Source: Accumulibacter sp003538495
GTDB taxonomy: Bacteria > Pseudomonadota > Gammaproteobacteria > Burkholderiales > Rhodocyclaceae
Direction of reading: 5' to 3'
Length of the DNA: 64,000 nucleotides
Assembly: GCF_029255145.1 (NCBI RefSeq)
Contig: NZ_JAPUVQ010000113.1
Location: 1-64,000 of the forward strand
The notes below the pieces were generated by a model. The model saw only the letters and a program-made list of their open reading frames with translations, made no database searches and had not been told where the DNA came from. The first letter of the stretch is position 1. Every line of letters begins with the position of its first letter. A program made the translations under genes and the position numbers. Of this stretch, positions 1 through 7,736 are shown in pieces.

Positions 1-145
1 TCCTTAAAGAACCCTCTATACCGGAGGCTTCAGCCGCTTCGTTACCTCCACGACTGCTCCAGTTGCTACCGGCCGGAGCGAAAGTTGCCGGGCGGGATTC
101 GCACCCGCTGGAAAACAGCGCCTTAGCACGGCGCACAGGAAAATA
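1..145. other. Unassigned left-edge sequence
   Basis: No open frame or RNA gene can be supported here. The segment contains short inverted-repeat-like stretches, for example GCGCC and GGCGC flanking TTAGCAC near 119-135, and it joins abruptly to sequence coding for the nosD relic at about 146. It may be the end of a mobile or rearranged segment, but I do not recognise it. Confidence 0.3.
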
Positions 146-600
146 GGTTTAAAGGAAAGCGGCACCACGCTGATTCAAGGAAACGAAATCATTCACTGCG
201 CCGTCGGTCTGATGTCCGACTCGCCGATGTACGCGATCAATCGCATTCCGGTGATCGACAATCGTATTGCACACAATTTCACCGGCGTCAGCTTCTATGG
301 CGAGAAAGGCGGTCATCTCGTCCTGGGCAACCGCTTCGAGCACGATCTCTGGCAAGCACTGGTTGGCGAAGCGGCCAACTGGACCACAACGAATGGCGTG
401 GCAACTACTGGGACGACTATGAAGGATTCGACCGCGACGCTAACCACGTGGGCGACACACCGTACGAACTCTGGACCTACGCCGACCGGATCTGGATCGA
501 AACGCCGATGGCGACGTTTTTCCGCAGTTCGCTGCCTCGCCGACTCTGATCCTGCGCGACCCGGAACAACGAGCGCACGATAGCGACCCCGCCGGATCGG
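146..600 (+). pseudogene. nosD: nosD 3' remnant (nitrous oxide reductase maturation protein), frameshifted
   Basis: NosD is the periplasmic beta-helix protein of the NosDFY transporter system that matures the copper centre of nitrous oxide reductase. Three reading frames together resemble the C-terminal third of the family. Frame one (from 146) reads LKESGTTLIQGNEIIHCAVG and continues to about 380 with NRF/NRI-type helix turns. Frame two (from about 382) gives the hallmark NEWRGNYWDDYEGFDRD, then GDTPYELWTYADRIW and FFRSS, and ends at a TGA near 545. Frame three resumes with LILRDPEQR. The piece joining FFRSSP to the last motif is missing, so there is a deletion as well as frameshifts. No start, N-terminus or other nos gene is present. 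The product is almost certainly non-functional. The family identification rests on remembered NosD C-terminal motifs. Confidence 0.75.
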
Positions 601-736
601 GGGCCCGGCCCGGCCCAGGGGGAGCGGCCCCATAGGAGGTAGATGGGAGCCCTTGCCGCGCGGCCCCAAGGTGGCACGTCGGCCCGTGGGTCAAATTCAC
701 CGCGAGCAGCATCCGGAATCCGTCGAAGGAGCTGAT

Positions 737-1126
737 TCAGCTGTCGCTGGGGGCCTCCGGTGGGCGCCTGGGCCGCCGACCATGTCGCTTGGGAATCGCC
801 CTGGAATCCGGGCCGCGCACGTCAGCCGACCCTTCAGAGCCGGGGTCGGGTCTGACCGCCGGCGGTCGCTGGTCCGGACGTGGTCCAACCGGCCTGGGCC
901 CGGTCTTGCGCGGCTCCGGCCGACGCCCCGGAGTCGTGGCAGCCTGGCGCCGATCCTGCTGCCCGGGCTGCCGGTCCGAAGGCCGCTCGGACTCGCGGTT
1001 CCCCGGAGCCAAGGTGATCTCGAGCTCGATGATTTCATCCCATTGCGGATCAGTGCGATCGCGCTCGGGGACGGAGAGAAGTTCGCGGAGCCGACGGCGC
1101 GGATCCTGGGGAGGGGACTCGTTCAT
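737..1126 (-). CDS. Hypothetical protein, Arg/Pro-rich tail
   Basis: The frame encodes about 129 residues. The N-terminal 50 residues look like a real folded or helical segment (MNESPPQDPRRRLRELLSVP, then a run ending WDEIIELEITLAPGN). The remainder is a low-complexity Arg/Pro/Gly-rich tail that is probably disordered. The start at 1126 was preferred to upstream in-frame starts because the charged N-terminus begins there; no strong ribosome-binding site is visible. The gene converges on the nosD relic and has no evident operon partner. No family is recognised. The tail may be an artefact of a GC-rich frame running on. Confidence 0.4.
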   Translation of the reverse strand: MNESPPQDPRRRLRELLSVPERDRTDPQWDEIIELEITLAPGNRESERPSDRQPGQQDRRQAATTPGRRPEPRKTGPRPVGPRPDQRPPAVRPDPGSEGSADVRGPDSRAIPKRHGRRPRRPPEAPSDS

Positions 1127-1371
1127 GGCGACATTATGACTCACCGTGAAGTCGTCGTCCAACAAGAGTGAAGGAGTCCACGCACCACGTCGATCAAGCG
1201 TGAAACAAGGACCACTCTGACACACCTCGTTGGCGCCGACTCTGCCGGCGCTGGACCCTGAACGAGGCCCGCGTCAAGGCGGTCATCTGGGTTCCCCGAT
1301 ACCCCGGAGTCACCCAGGGATCGGCGGTCGCGGAGATGCTGGTCGTCTCCGCTTGTAGGCGCAGCCAGCGA

Positions 1372-1656
1372 TCAGTGATCAGCCCGCAGGCTGGCGGCGA
1401 AGGTGGTTTCCAGATTTTCAGGGATCTGGAAACGGGCGAAGGCGCGGTGGATATCCGCGTTGTTTACACTACATCCGGCGTCCTGGAAGCGAATCCCCAA
1501 CTGTCGACCGTTGGCGGCCAGGGTGGCGAAAGCGAAACGCCAGCGCTGGGCCTCGGCCAGACGCTCACGCAGCTCGCGCTCATTGCTGATCTCGACACCA
1601 GCCTGCTTTAGTGAATCAAGGAACTGCTCATACGACTCTGTGCTCAGGCTTCCCAT
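1372..1656 (-). CDS. Hypothetical small protein
   Basis: The frame encodes about 94 residues starting MGSLSTESYEQFLDSLKQAG. An AGGAG ribosome-binding site lies about 8 bases upstream of the ATG at 1656, which decides this start over an upstream in-frame one. The sequence is soluble and mostly helical, with a charged middle (ERELRERLAEAQRW) and no signal peptide or membrane segment. It lies between an unknown gene and slyX on the same strand. No family or function is recognised. Confidence 0.6.
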   Translation of the reverse strand: MGSLSTESYEQFLDSLKQAGVEISNERELRERLAEAQRWRFAFATLAANGRQLGIRFQDAGCSVNNADIHRAFARFQIPENLETTFAASLRADH

Positions 1657-1878
1657 TTCTTTTCTCCTGTCGAAGGTTCTTGTTTGCTTCCTACCCATGG
1701 TGCGCATAACGCTCGCTGGCGGCAGCGGTTGACAGGAATCCGGAACAAAAATGGTCAGCGCCCCCGCGGTGAAGAAAGGACGCGCGTGCTCGTCAGCAAT
1801 ATCCCGCGGTGACGAAGGCGACCGAAAGACATGGCCTGTGCCGGCGCCGGAAGACCCAGCAACGGGTGTCGTCCCTAC

Positions 1879-2082
1879 TCAGTAATGCGGCGGAATGTCG
1901 TCGCGCGGGTTGCTCTTGTCGACGGTTGTCGGCGCCTCCTGCAGGTGCCGGTAGAGATGGCGCAGTTGCTGCTGCAACAAGTCGATCTGCTGCTGTTGTC
2001 GATAGACAGTCAGATTGAGCTCTTCCACCAGATCCTCGGCAAGAGTGATCCTGACTTCAAGCTCGGAAACGCGGTCTTCCAA
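1879..2082 (-). CDS. slyX: SlyX family protein
   Basis: The frame encodes 67 residues, the usual SlyX length (about 70). SlyX proteins are short coiled-coil proteins of unknown biochemical role, first noted next to slyD in E. coli. The sequence begins MEDRVSELEVRITLAEDLVE and continues as one long amphipathic helix with a Gln-rich section (YRQQQQIDLLQQQLRHL). It ends in the DIPPHY tail typical of the family. No slyD is present here. The identification is by overall pattern and the tail. Confidence 0.85.
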   Translation of the reverse strand: MEDRVSELEVRITLAEDLVEELNLTVYRQQQQIDLLQQQLRHLYRHLQEAPTTVDKSNPRDDIPPHY

Positions 2083-2184
2083 AATTCACTCCTCCGAAGC
2101 ATGAAGTCGCCAAGGCCAGGGTGGCGGCCAGAGCGCGGCTGACTTCAGCGTTCGCTTGCGGCCGTGACCCGCCGACAAAACGCT

Positions 2185-4446
2185 CTACCCGCCAATCCGC
2201 CATTTCCGGGTGGGTGACGCCGCCGACTCCTGGCCGCCCCCGCCGGCGGCCTCGCGGGGAAGTTCCGTGGTGGCTATCTGAGCCTGCGGCTCGGCTTCCA
2301 GCGCGTTGAGAATCGGCGTCAATTCGTCCACCGGATAGGTCAGCGGCAGCATCGTCTCGCCAAGGCGAGTAAACACACCGACCAGCTGGGGATTGGCGCT
2401 GAACAGGACGTGGTGGTTGTCGATGCCATCGACGTTCTGCCACAGGGTATTCTCCCGGTCGATCGGCGTGTGGCCGACGATGAAGGGGGTCTCCGGGTCA
2501 AGGTTGAGACGCTTGCGAAAGTGCCGGACATCGCCCCGGCTGTAGCCCTGAGGCCGGTTGGCGCGTTGCAGGCGATTGCTGATCAATTGCGGGATCAGCT
2601 CAGGGTGCTGATGGATGTTTATCAGCATCTTCTTGCTGACCTTGGTCTTTGGTGCTGCGGCATGGCACGCGAGGAAGTCCGGGGAAATGACGACGTAGGG
2701 TAGCAATCCGTAGAACTCGCGCATTGCCTTCTGATAGACCGCGCCGCGGATTTCGCTCAACTCCCTGGCCCATAGCAGGCCCTGCGGAACGCCTTCCTTG
2801 GCGATGTCCTCGGAAAACGAGTCATGGTTGCCACGAACATAGAATATCTGCTCGGGAAAGCGCAGCTTGAGCCGGAAGATGAGATCCATCAGCAACATCG
2901 AGCTTTCCATCGCCCTGAGCTGGCCGTCCGCCTCACAATGCACGGCGTCACCGAGGATTATCAGGGCGGCGCTACCGTCCTCCAACGCTTCGAGGAAGGC
3001 GTTCTGGGTCAACACGGTCAGCAGATTGTCAATCTGCGCATGCAGGTCGGCGAGCACGATCGGCGTCAAGGACCGCGGCAGCACCAACAGTCCGCCGGGC
3101 AAGCCTCGATCGTCCCTGGGGCGATAGATCTCGGTGAGCATCAGGCGATTGATCTGCTCGATAAGTTCCAGGGCTTCTTCCTTTGGCGGCAGCTCGACCG
3201 GCCCACCGAAAATCGCCCGCAGCCGCCGCAAGCGACTGATCCGAAGCGCCGTGCTGTCGTCGAGCGGCGGGCTGACGGCGACGCCCGAGTCTCGTGACTG
3301 ACCAAGCGTGCGCAACCGCCGCAAGCGGTTCAAGCGGACCACCTTGGCCTCTTCAACGACTGGCGCAATGGTCGTACCCGCGTCGCTCAGGTTGCGAAAC
3401 ACCAGGCCGTCGCGGCCGTAGATCAAGGCTAGGTGATGGCCATCGACGGCCGGCGGATAATGGAATATCGCTTGCTGTACCGGGTCGTCAGAACCCAGGA
3501 CCAGCCAGCTCTTCGGGGTCAGTCGCAGAAAACCCCCGAGCTGGCGAAGGTGGGTATCGGGATCAATGACGACGAAACTGCCCAGCTTGACCGCTTTGCC
3601 GTTGCGGTCCATTCGTGTCTCGGGATAAAGCCGCAGCCGTTTGTCGCCCAGACCGAGGGTAATCTCGATTGGCCGCCCTTCGAGCGTGACCCGCACTTTG
3701 GTGTCGCCGAGACGATACGCGTCGCGCAACCTGAGGTGACGGCCGACGCCAAAGCCCAGGCGCGCCGAAATCGCTTTCAGCCGCGCCAGAACACTCAAAA
3801 AGGTGATCCGGCGGCGACGACGGGTGGTGGTCACCGCTATTCCGGAACGATCGACAAAGCGCCGCGGAGGGTTTTCGATCCCCTCGCGGACATACACGTA
3901 AAAGCCCTTCTCGTGCAGATACTCTGCCACCTGACGGAATACCGCCGTCTGCGCTGTACAGATCGCCAGGCTCAGCTGTGCATCCACCGGGTGTGTGCTG
4001 TGCCGCGCGCGCTCCCTGCGCCGCTCGAAGACCAACTCCGGAGGTGGCACGAGAAACTCGAAAACGTAGCGTCGATACCAGTCGACAGAAAGGAAGAAAA
4101 GCTGCTGGGGCGGCAAAGCGATACGCGCAAAATCGACCTGCGGCAAGGGGTCATGGTCGAGAAACTGCGGATCGAAGACCGCCATCGCGTTGGTCAGACC
4201 AACGAATGGAAGGCCCAGATGAATCTCGCGCGGCCTCATCGAGAGCATTTCGGCTCGCCACCAATGCTTCCGGCTAATATCCAGGTAGCCCTCCTCGGAC
4301 CAGCCGCCGAGGCGCCTGATCAGGGTGCTCTTGCCGGCGCCCGGGGGGCCGGTAACCAGGATCTGGCGGAACCGGATGTCGCCTGGAAATGCGACTCCCT
4401 TGAAGCGCTGCAAGGCGTCTACGACTTGGGTAGGCAGATCCGGCAT
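2185..4446 (-). CDS. P-loop ATPase/kinase + FHA-like + PPP-type metallophosphatase fusion
   Basis: The frame encodes 753 residues in three apparent parts. Residues 20-200 form a P-loop nucleotide-binding domain with Walker A GPPGAGKST (33-41). Residues about 285-375 resemble a degenerate FHA fold: LVLGSDD, then the HYPPAVDGHHLALIYGRDG stretch, then NLSDAGTT. Residues about 460-700 are a calcineurin-like serine/threonine phosphatase or diadenosine-tetraphosphatase-like domain. It has ADLHAQ (Asp467, His469), LGDAVH (Asp500), RGNHD (Asn540, His541), CHAAAP (His595) and VGHTP (His659). The order of motifs matches PPP metal ligands, although VDRG is replaced by VHCE. The protein is soluble, with a Gly/Ser-rich tail. 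It lies downstream of pit on the same strand behind a terminator-like hairpin. The combination recalls bacterial Pnkp-type kinase/phosphatases but lacks a ligase. The substrate is unknown. Confidence 0.7.
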   Translation of the reverse strand: MPDLPTQVVDALQRFKGVAFPGDIRFRQILVTGPPGAGKSTLIRRLGGWSEEGYLDISRKHWWRAEMLSMRPREIHLGLPFVGLTNAMAVFDPQFLDHDPLPQVDFARIALPPQQLFFLSVDWYRRYVFEFLVPPPELVFERRRERARHSTHPVDAQLSLAICTAQTAVFRQVAEYLHEKGFYVYVREGIENPPRRFVDRSGIAVTTTRRRRRITFLSVLARLKAISARLGFGVGRHLRLRDAYRLGDTKVRVTLEGRPIEITLGLGDKRLRLYPETRMDRNGKAVKLGSFVVIDPDTHLRQLGGFLRLTPKSWLVLGSDDPVQQAIFHYPPAVDGHHLALIYGRDGLVFRNLSDAGTTIAPVVEEAKVVRLNRLRRLRTLGQSRDSGVAVSPPLDDSTALRISRLRRLRAIFGGPVELPPKEEALELIEQINRLMLTEIYRPRDDRGLPGGLLVLPRSLTPIVLADLHAQIDNLLTVLTQNAFLEALEDGSAALIILGDAVHCEADGQLRAMESSMLLMDLIFRLKLRFPEQIFYVRGNHDSFSEDIAKEGVPQGLLWARELSEIRGAVYQKAMREFYGLLPYVVISPDFLACHAAAPKTKVSKKMLINIHQHPELIPQLISNRLQRANRPQGYSRGDVRHFRKRLNLDPETPFIVGHTPIDRENTLWQNVDGIDNHHVLFSANPQLVGVFTRLGETMLPLTYPVDELTPILNALEAEPQAQIATTELPREAAGGGGQESAASPTRKWRIGG

Positions 4447-4472
4447 GGCTCAAAAGGCTCACTTGCTCAGAA

Positions 4473-4526
4473 ACGGAAAAAGCGGCACCCCGCGAGGAGG
4501 CGCCGCCTGGTGGGGCGATTTTCCGT
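4473..4526 (-). terminator. Terminator-like hairpin after pit
   Basis: Just downstream of the pit stop codon the arms ACGGAAAA (4473-4480) and TTTTCCGT (4519-4526) are perfect complements. Shorter CCCC/GGGG and GCGGC/GCCGC pairings lie inside. Read on the minus strand, the inner hairpin is followed by a run of five T. It probably separates transcription of pit from the fusion gene that begins at 4446. Confidence 0.5.
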
Positions 4527-4530
4527 TAGC

Positions 4531-5793
4531 CTAAATGAAAATCGCTCGCAGGATATAGAAGATTATTGCCGCCAGAATCGCCCCGACCGGCACGGTGATG
4601 AACCATGAGAGAATGATTCCGCCGATCACCCGCAGATCGAGCGCACCGATACCGCGCGCCAGGCCGACGCCCATCACCGCACCGACCGCGATATGAGTGG
4701 TCGATACCGGCAATCCCAGCCCGGAAGCGAGCACCACCACGAACGACGCGGCGATGGTCGCGCAATAACCACGGGTCGGCGTCAGCTCGGTGATCTTGTT
4801 GCCGATGGTCGCCATCACCTTGTAGCCATAGGTCGCCAGACCGACGACGATACCGATGCCGCCAACGAACAACATGAACGGCGTCACCGCCGATTTCGCC
4901 GACACCGCCTTGGTCTCGATCAGCTGAACCACCGCGGCCATCGGGCCAATGCCGTTGGCGACGTCGTTCGAACCGTGCGCGAAGGCCATTGCCGCACCGG
5001 TAAACACCATCAGCGGAATGAACAGCTTCTCGACGCTGGCGTAATGGAAGTCCTTGTCCGCGCGTTCATCGGTCTTGATGCGGTTCATCATCATCTTGGC
5101 AACGATTGCCAGCCCGACGCCGATCACCACCGCCAGGACCTGGCCCTCGGTGGCACCGAGATGGATCTTGATGTGCTTGAGACCCTTGGTGATGGTCACC
5201 AGCGACACCAGCCAGCCAACCAGGAAAGCGTACATCGGCCCCCACTTGCGCGCCTGGCTGATCGGGTCTTCGGTATTGAGGATCAGCTTGCGGATACTCA
5301 AGGTCAGCAGCAGGGCGAAGAAGCCGCCGAGCACTGGCGACACGAACCAGCTGGCGACGATTTCACCCATTTTGTCCCACTGCACCGCTTCCATGCCGAC
5401 CGCCGCGACACCGACGCCGACGACGGCGCCGATGATCGAGTGCGTCGTTGACACCGGCCAGCCGCGCATGGTGGCGACCATCAGCCAGAGTCCAGCGGCC
5501 AGCAACGCGGCCAACATGCCGAGCATCAGCAGCTCCGGTACCGGCTCGAACACCTTGCCATCGATAATGCCCTTCGAGATCGTCGAGGCGACGCCGCCGC
5601 CAGCCAGATAGGCGCCGGCGAACTCCATGATGCCGGCCAGGACGATGGCCTGCTTGACGGTAAGCGCCCCCGAACCGACCGAAGTACCCATGGCGTTGGC
5701 GACGTCGTTGGCGCCAATTCCCCAGGTCATGTACAGGCCAAAGGTATAGGCCAGGATTAAGAAGATCGTTTGATGCTGCTCAATAATTTCCAT
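4531..5793 (-). CDS. pit: Low-affinity inorganic phosphate transporter, PiT family
   Basis: PiT permeases import metal-phosphate with protons across the inner membrane. The 420-residue protein has the duplicated family signature. The first copy is WGIGANDVANAMGTSVGSG near residue 25 with GWPVSTTHSIIGAVVG around 110. The second copy is FAHGSNDVANGIGPMAA followed by GLPVSTTHIAVGAVMGVG. About ten to twelve hydrophobic helices surround a central hydrophilic loop containing KTDERADKDF. The start at 5793 is preferred to 5856 because AGGGTGC lies just upstream and the sequence begins directly with the membrane domain. The TIGR00153 accessory gene lies 106 bases upstream on the same strand, so the two form a pair. 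A second, divergent PiT gene lies at 10607-11620. Confidence 0.93.
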   Translation of the reverse strand: MEIIEQHQTIFLILAYTFGLYMTWGIGANDVANAMGTSVGSGALTVKQAIVLAGIMEFAGAYLAGGGVASTISKGIIDGKVFEPVPELLMLGMLAALLAAGLWLMVATMRGWPVSTTHSIIGAVVGVGVAAVGMEAVQWDKMGEIVASWFVSPVLGGFFALLLTLSIRKLILNTEDPISQARKWGPMYAFLVGWLVSLVTITKGLKHIKIHLGATEGQVLAVVIGVGLAIVAKMMMNRIKTDERADKDFHYASVEKLFIPLMVFTGAAMAFAHGSNDVANGIGPMAAVVQLIETKAVSAKSAVTPFMLFVGGIGIVVGLATYGYKVMATIGNKITELTPTRGYCATIAASFVVVLASGLGLPVSTTHIAVGAVMGVGLARGIGALDLRVIGGIILSWFITVPVGAILAAIIFYILRAIFI

Positions 5794-5899
5794 CTTGCAC
5801 CCTATAAAGATAGTTTCTTGGTGACACACGAAGCGCACGCCCAGGATCGGGAACACCGGGCTGCCAAAGGGGTTTGCCCACCCTCTTGGCTTCTGCTGC

Positions 5900-6580
5900 T
5901 CAGCGGGCGATCAGCAGACGCAACCGGTCACCGACCTTCTCCGCGTTATCGGCCAGATTGCCCACCCACTGGATCAATTGGTACCAGAACATCACCGACA
6001 CCGGCTTGATGCTGTCTTCCTGGGCGAAAAGGATGCCGCTGAGGGCGATGCCCATCAGATCGGTATCACTTTCCATCTGGCCCAGTTCCAGAACCATCGC
6101 GTTGACCCGGTCGACGTCACGACCGCGGAAACCCGTCTCAAGCAGTTCGTCGAGTTCCTCAATGATCTTGTGCGCCTGTTCGCAGGTCTCGACGCAACGG
6201 GCCACGAATCGCATCAGCGGCTCGGCCATCCCCGGCGGCACTTCCATCTTACGTTCGACCAGCAGGCCGGCGATGTCCTGCGCGGTGTCGGCGATCGCGT
6301 CCTGCATCGCCAGAAGCTCCAACAGGTCCCGCCGGTCAACCGCCAGCAGCATGCTCCTCGGCAAATGGTCGCGCAGGTCGTTCTTGAGCGCGTCGGCTTC
6401 GCCTTCCTTGACAAAAATCTTGTCCTTCTGCGCTTCGACTTGCGCCCAGTCTTGCTCGATGACGGCGCTGAACAGTCCCGGCACCTCCGCGACGCACTCG
6501 GTGACGATGCGCATGTGTTGTTGCATCGGCTTGAACGGCGATTTGCCAAACAGAGCCGCAATCGGATTGGTGGATAACAT
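5900..6580 (-). CDS. TIGR00153/DUF47 family Pit accessory protein (PhoU-like)
   Basis: The frame encodes 226 residues starting MLSTNPIAALFGKSPFKPMQ, with GGAGG seven bases before the ATG. That site rules out the longer frame to 6670. The family forms all-helical PhoU-like bundles and is typically encoded beside PiT transporters, which it is thought to regulate. Matching features are the long acidic/basic helices, the EGEADALKNDLRDHL segment, the DAIADTAQDIAGLL segment and the C-terminal NLADNAEKVGDRLRLLIAR. It is co-directional with and upstream of pit, most likely in one transcript. It is less similar to the two DUF47 proteins at 9862-12272 than those are to each other. Confidence 0.9.
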   Translation of the reverse strand: MLSTNPIAALFGKSPFKPMQQHMRIVTECVAEVPGLFSAVIEQDWAQVEAQKDKIFVKEGEADALKNDLRDHLPRSMLLAVDRRDLLELLAMQDAIADTAQDIAGLLVERKMEVPPGMAEPLMRFVARCVETCEQAHKIIEELDELLETGFRGRDVDRVNAMVLELGQMESDTDLMGIALSGILFAQEDSIKPVSVMFWYQLIQWVGNLADNAEKVGDRLRLLIAR

Positions 6581-7142
6581 TTGTCCTCCGCTATGGGTGG
6601 TGAGAGAAACTGAAAACAACTGAACGAAAACTGAAAAGACTCGCTTTAGAAACACAAGAAAGGCCCGCACGACCTCCTCACGTCACCACATGCCGAGCCC
6701 TGAAGGCTTTGCAAATTGTAGTCCAAAAGAAATCGCGAGGGGCGCCGCCGGGCACGATTTTGTGGCGCAAGTACCAGAAAATGCGAATTTTTTCTGGCGT
6801 GACGTGAAATTACGCCGACCAGCCCGGTGCTGGACCCTACTTCGCTGAAGGCCCGCGCCGAGCACGCCAATGCGGCGAAATGTCAACACCGATCTGAATT
6901 TCATGCAAGCCTAATGTAAGCGCTCAGCACTACTCTCGGTTGGTTTGCGCGCCCCCACGCCAGGTCGTTTTACGATAGGTACGGAAGCCACGCGCTGCCG
7001 ACAGCGCGGTCAGCATGTCGTGATCAGGGCGCGCCCAGCTCCGTAGCGCTGCCCTCGGCGGCGCCAGCCACGCCGCCTCAGCGGGCGATGATCGCACGCC
7101 AATCCGCCGGTCGCTGATTGCTGCGCCGCCGGCCATTGAGCG
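6581..7142. other. Intergenic region upstream of the pit operon
   Basis: These 560 bases contain no supportable gene. A 68-codon frame at 6930-7136 lacks a ribosome-binding site and is not credible. The region must carry the minus-strand promoter of the TIGR00153-pit pair and holds the Pho-box-like repeats listed separately. Otherwise nothing clear is seen. Confidence 0.5.
6892..6920 (-). promoter_or_regulatory. Candidate Pho box upstream of pit operon
   Basis: On the minus strand CTTACAT (6914-6920) and CTTGCAT (6903-6909) are direct repeats 11 bases apart. A weaker third unit, TTCAGAT (6892-6898), lies in the same phase. PhoB boxes consist of CTGTCAT-like heptamers with 11-base periodicity, so the arrangement fits. 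Individual matches are imperfect, and the site lies about 320 bases before the TIGR00153 start codon, which would imply a long leader. Confidence 0.3.
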
Positions 7143-7634
7143 TCACGAGATCAGCTTCCCGGGGAGAGCCGTCTGCAGGGTCTCCGCCAGGCGCGGTAGA
7201 TCCTGATAACCCTCGAGGCGAATGCCGCGATTGTTGCTCAGCAACAACTGGACATGCCGCAGCTTGCCCCAGCGAGTAAACAGGCGTATCGCCGTCACCT
7301 GCTCAAGCTCCAGTTCGGTCCATTTCCCGGCCGAAAAGAATCTCAGCTTGCCAGGCTCCGCCGCTTCGCCCCGCACCTTCGGTTTGGCCGGCAACACCTC
7401 CAGGCAGTGGTCGCCAATCAAGCGCAGATAGCGCAGAAAGAATACCAGATTGGCAAGATTCGCCACCGCCAGGATCGACGCCACCGACCACAGCAGGACG
7501 CTTCCGTAGCGCTCCGGGTCCTGCTGGTGCTCGAGACCGACGGCGACCACGATCGCGCCGCTGAACAACAGGCCCCAGCCGACATTGATCCAGCGCCGCC
7601 GTCTTTCTTCCCGGCCGATTACGAAACGTTCCAT
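7143..7634 (-). CDS. Hypothetical membrane protein with two N-terminal helices
   Basis: The frame encodes 163 residues starting MERFVIGREERRRRW. Two hydrophobic helices follow a basic N-terminus (WINVGWGLLFSGAIVVAVGL and VLLWSVASILAVANLANLVFF). The cytosolic part contains KLRFFSAGKWTELELEQVTA and resembles a small PH-like beta domain, as in other two-helix bacterial membrane proteins. The ATG at 7634 was chosen over an in-frame TTG two codons upstream; a GCGGGA element precedes both. The NhaD/ArsB-like permease lies upstream on the same strand. No specific function can be assigned. Confidence 0.65.
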   Translation of the reverse strand: MERFVIGREERRRRWINVGWGLLFSGAIVVAVGLEHQQDPERYGSVLLWSVASILAVANLANLVFFLRYLRLIGDHCLEVLPAKPKVRGEAAEPGKLRFFSAGKWTELELEQVTAIRLFTRWGKLRHVQLLLSNNRGIRLEGYQDLPRLAETLQTALPGKLIS

Positions 7635-7736
7635 GATCAATCATCCCGCCAATGAATCATCAGTAGCAAAACTTGTGGATGCCGGGCTGTGCTGGCCCAA
7701 GCGCCGATCCCAGCTCACCCCGCGCCGCCGCCGCGC

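Noticed and set aside
149..355. 68-codon minus-strand frame at the left edge
   Set aside because: It is the antisense frame of the nosD remnant, whose plus-strand motifs are recognisable.
6930..7136. 68-codon minus-strand frame downstream of the two-helix membrane protein
   Set aside because: It has no ribosome-binding site and no recognisable feature; nothing supports expression.
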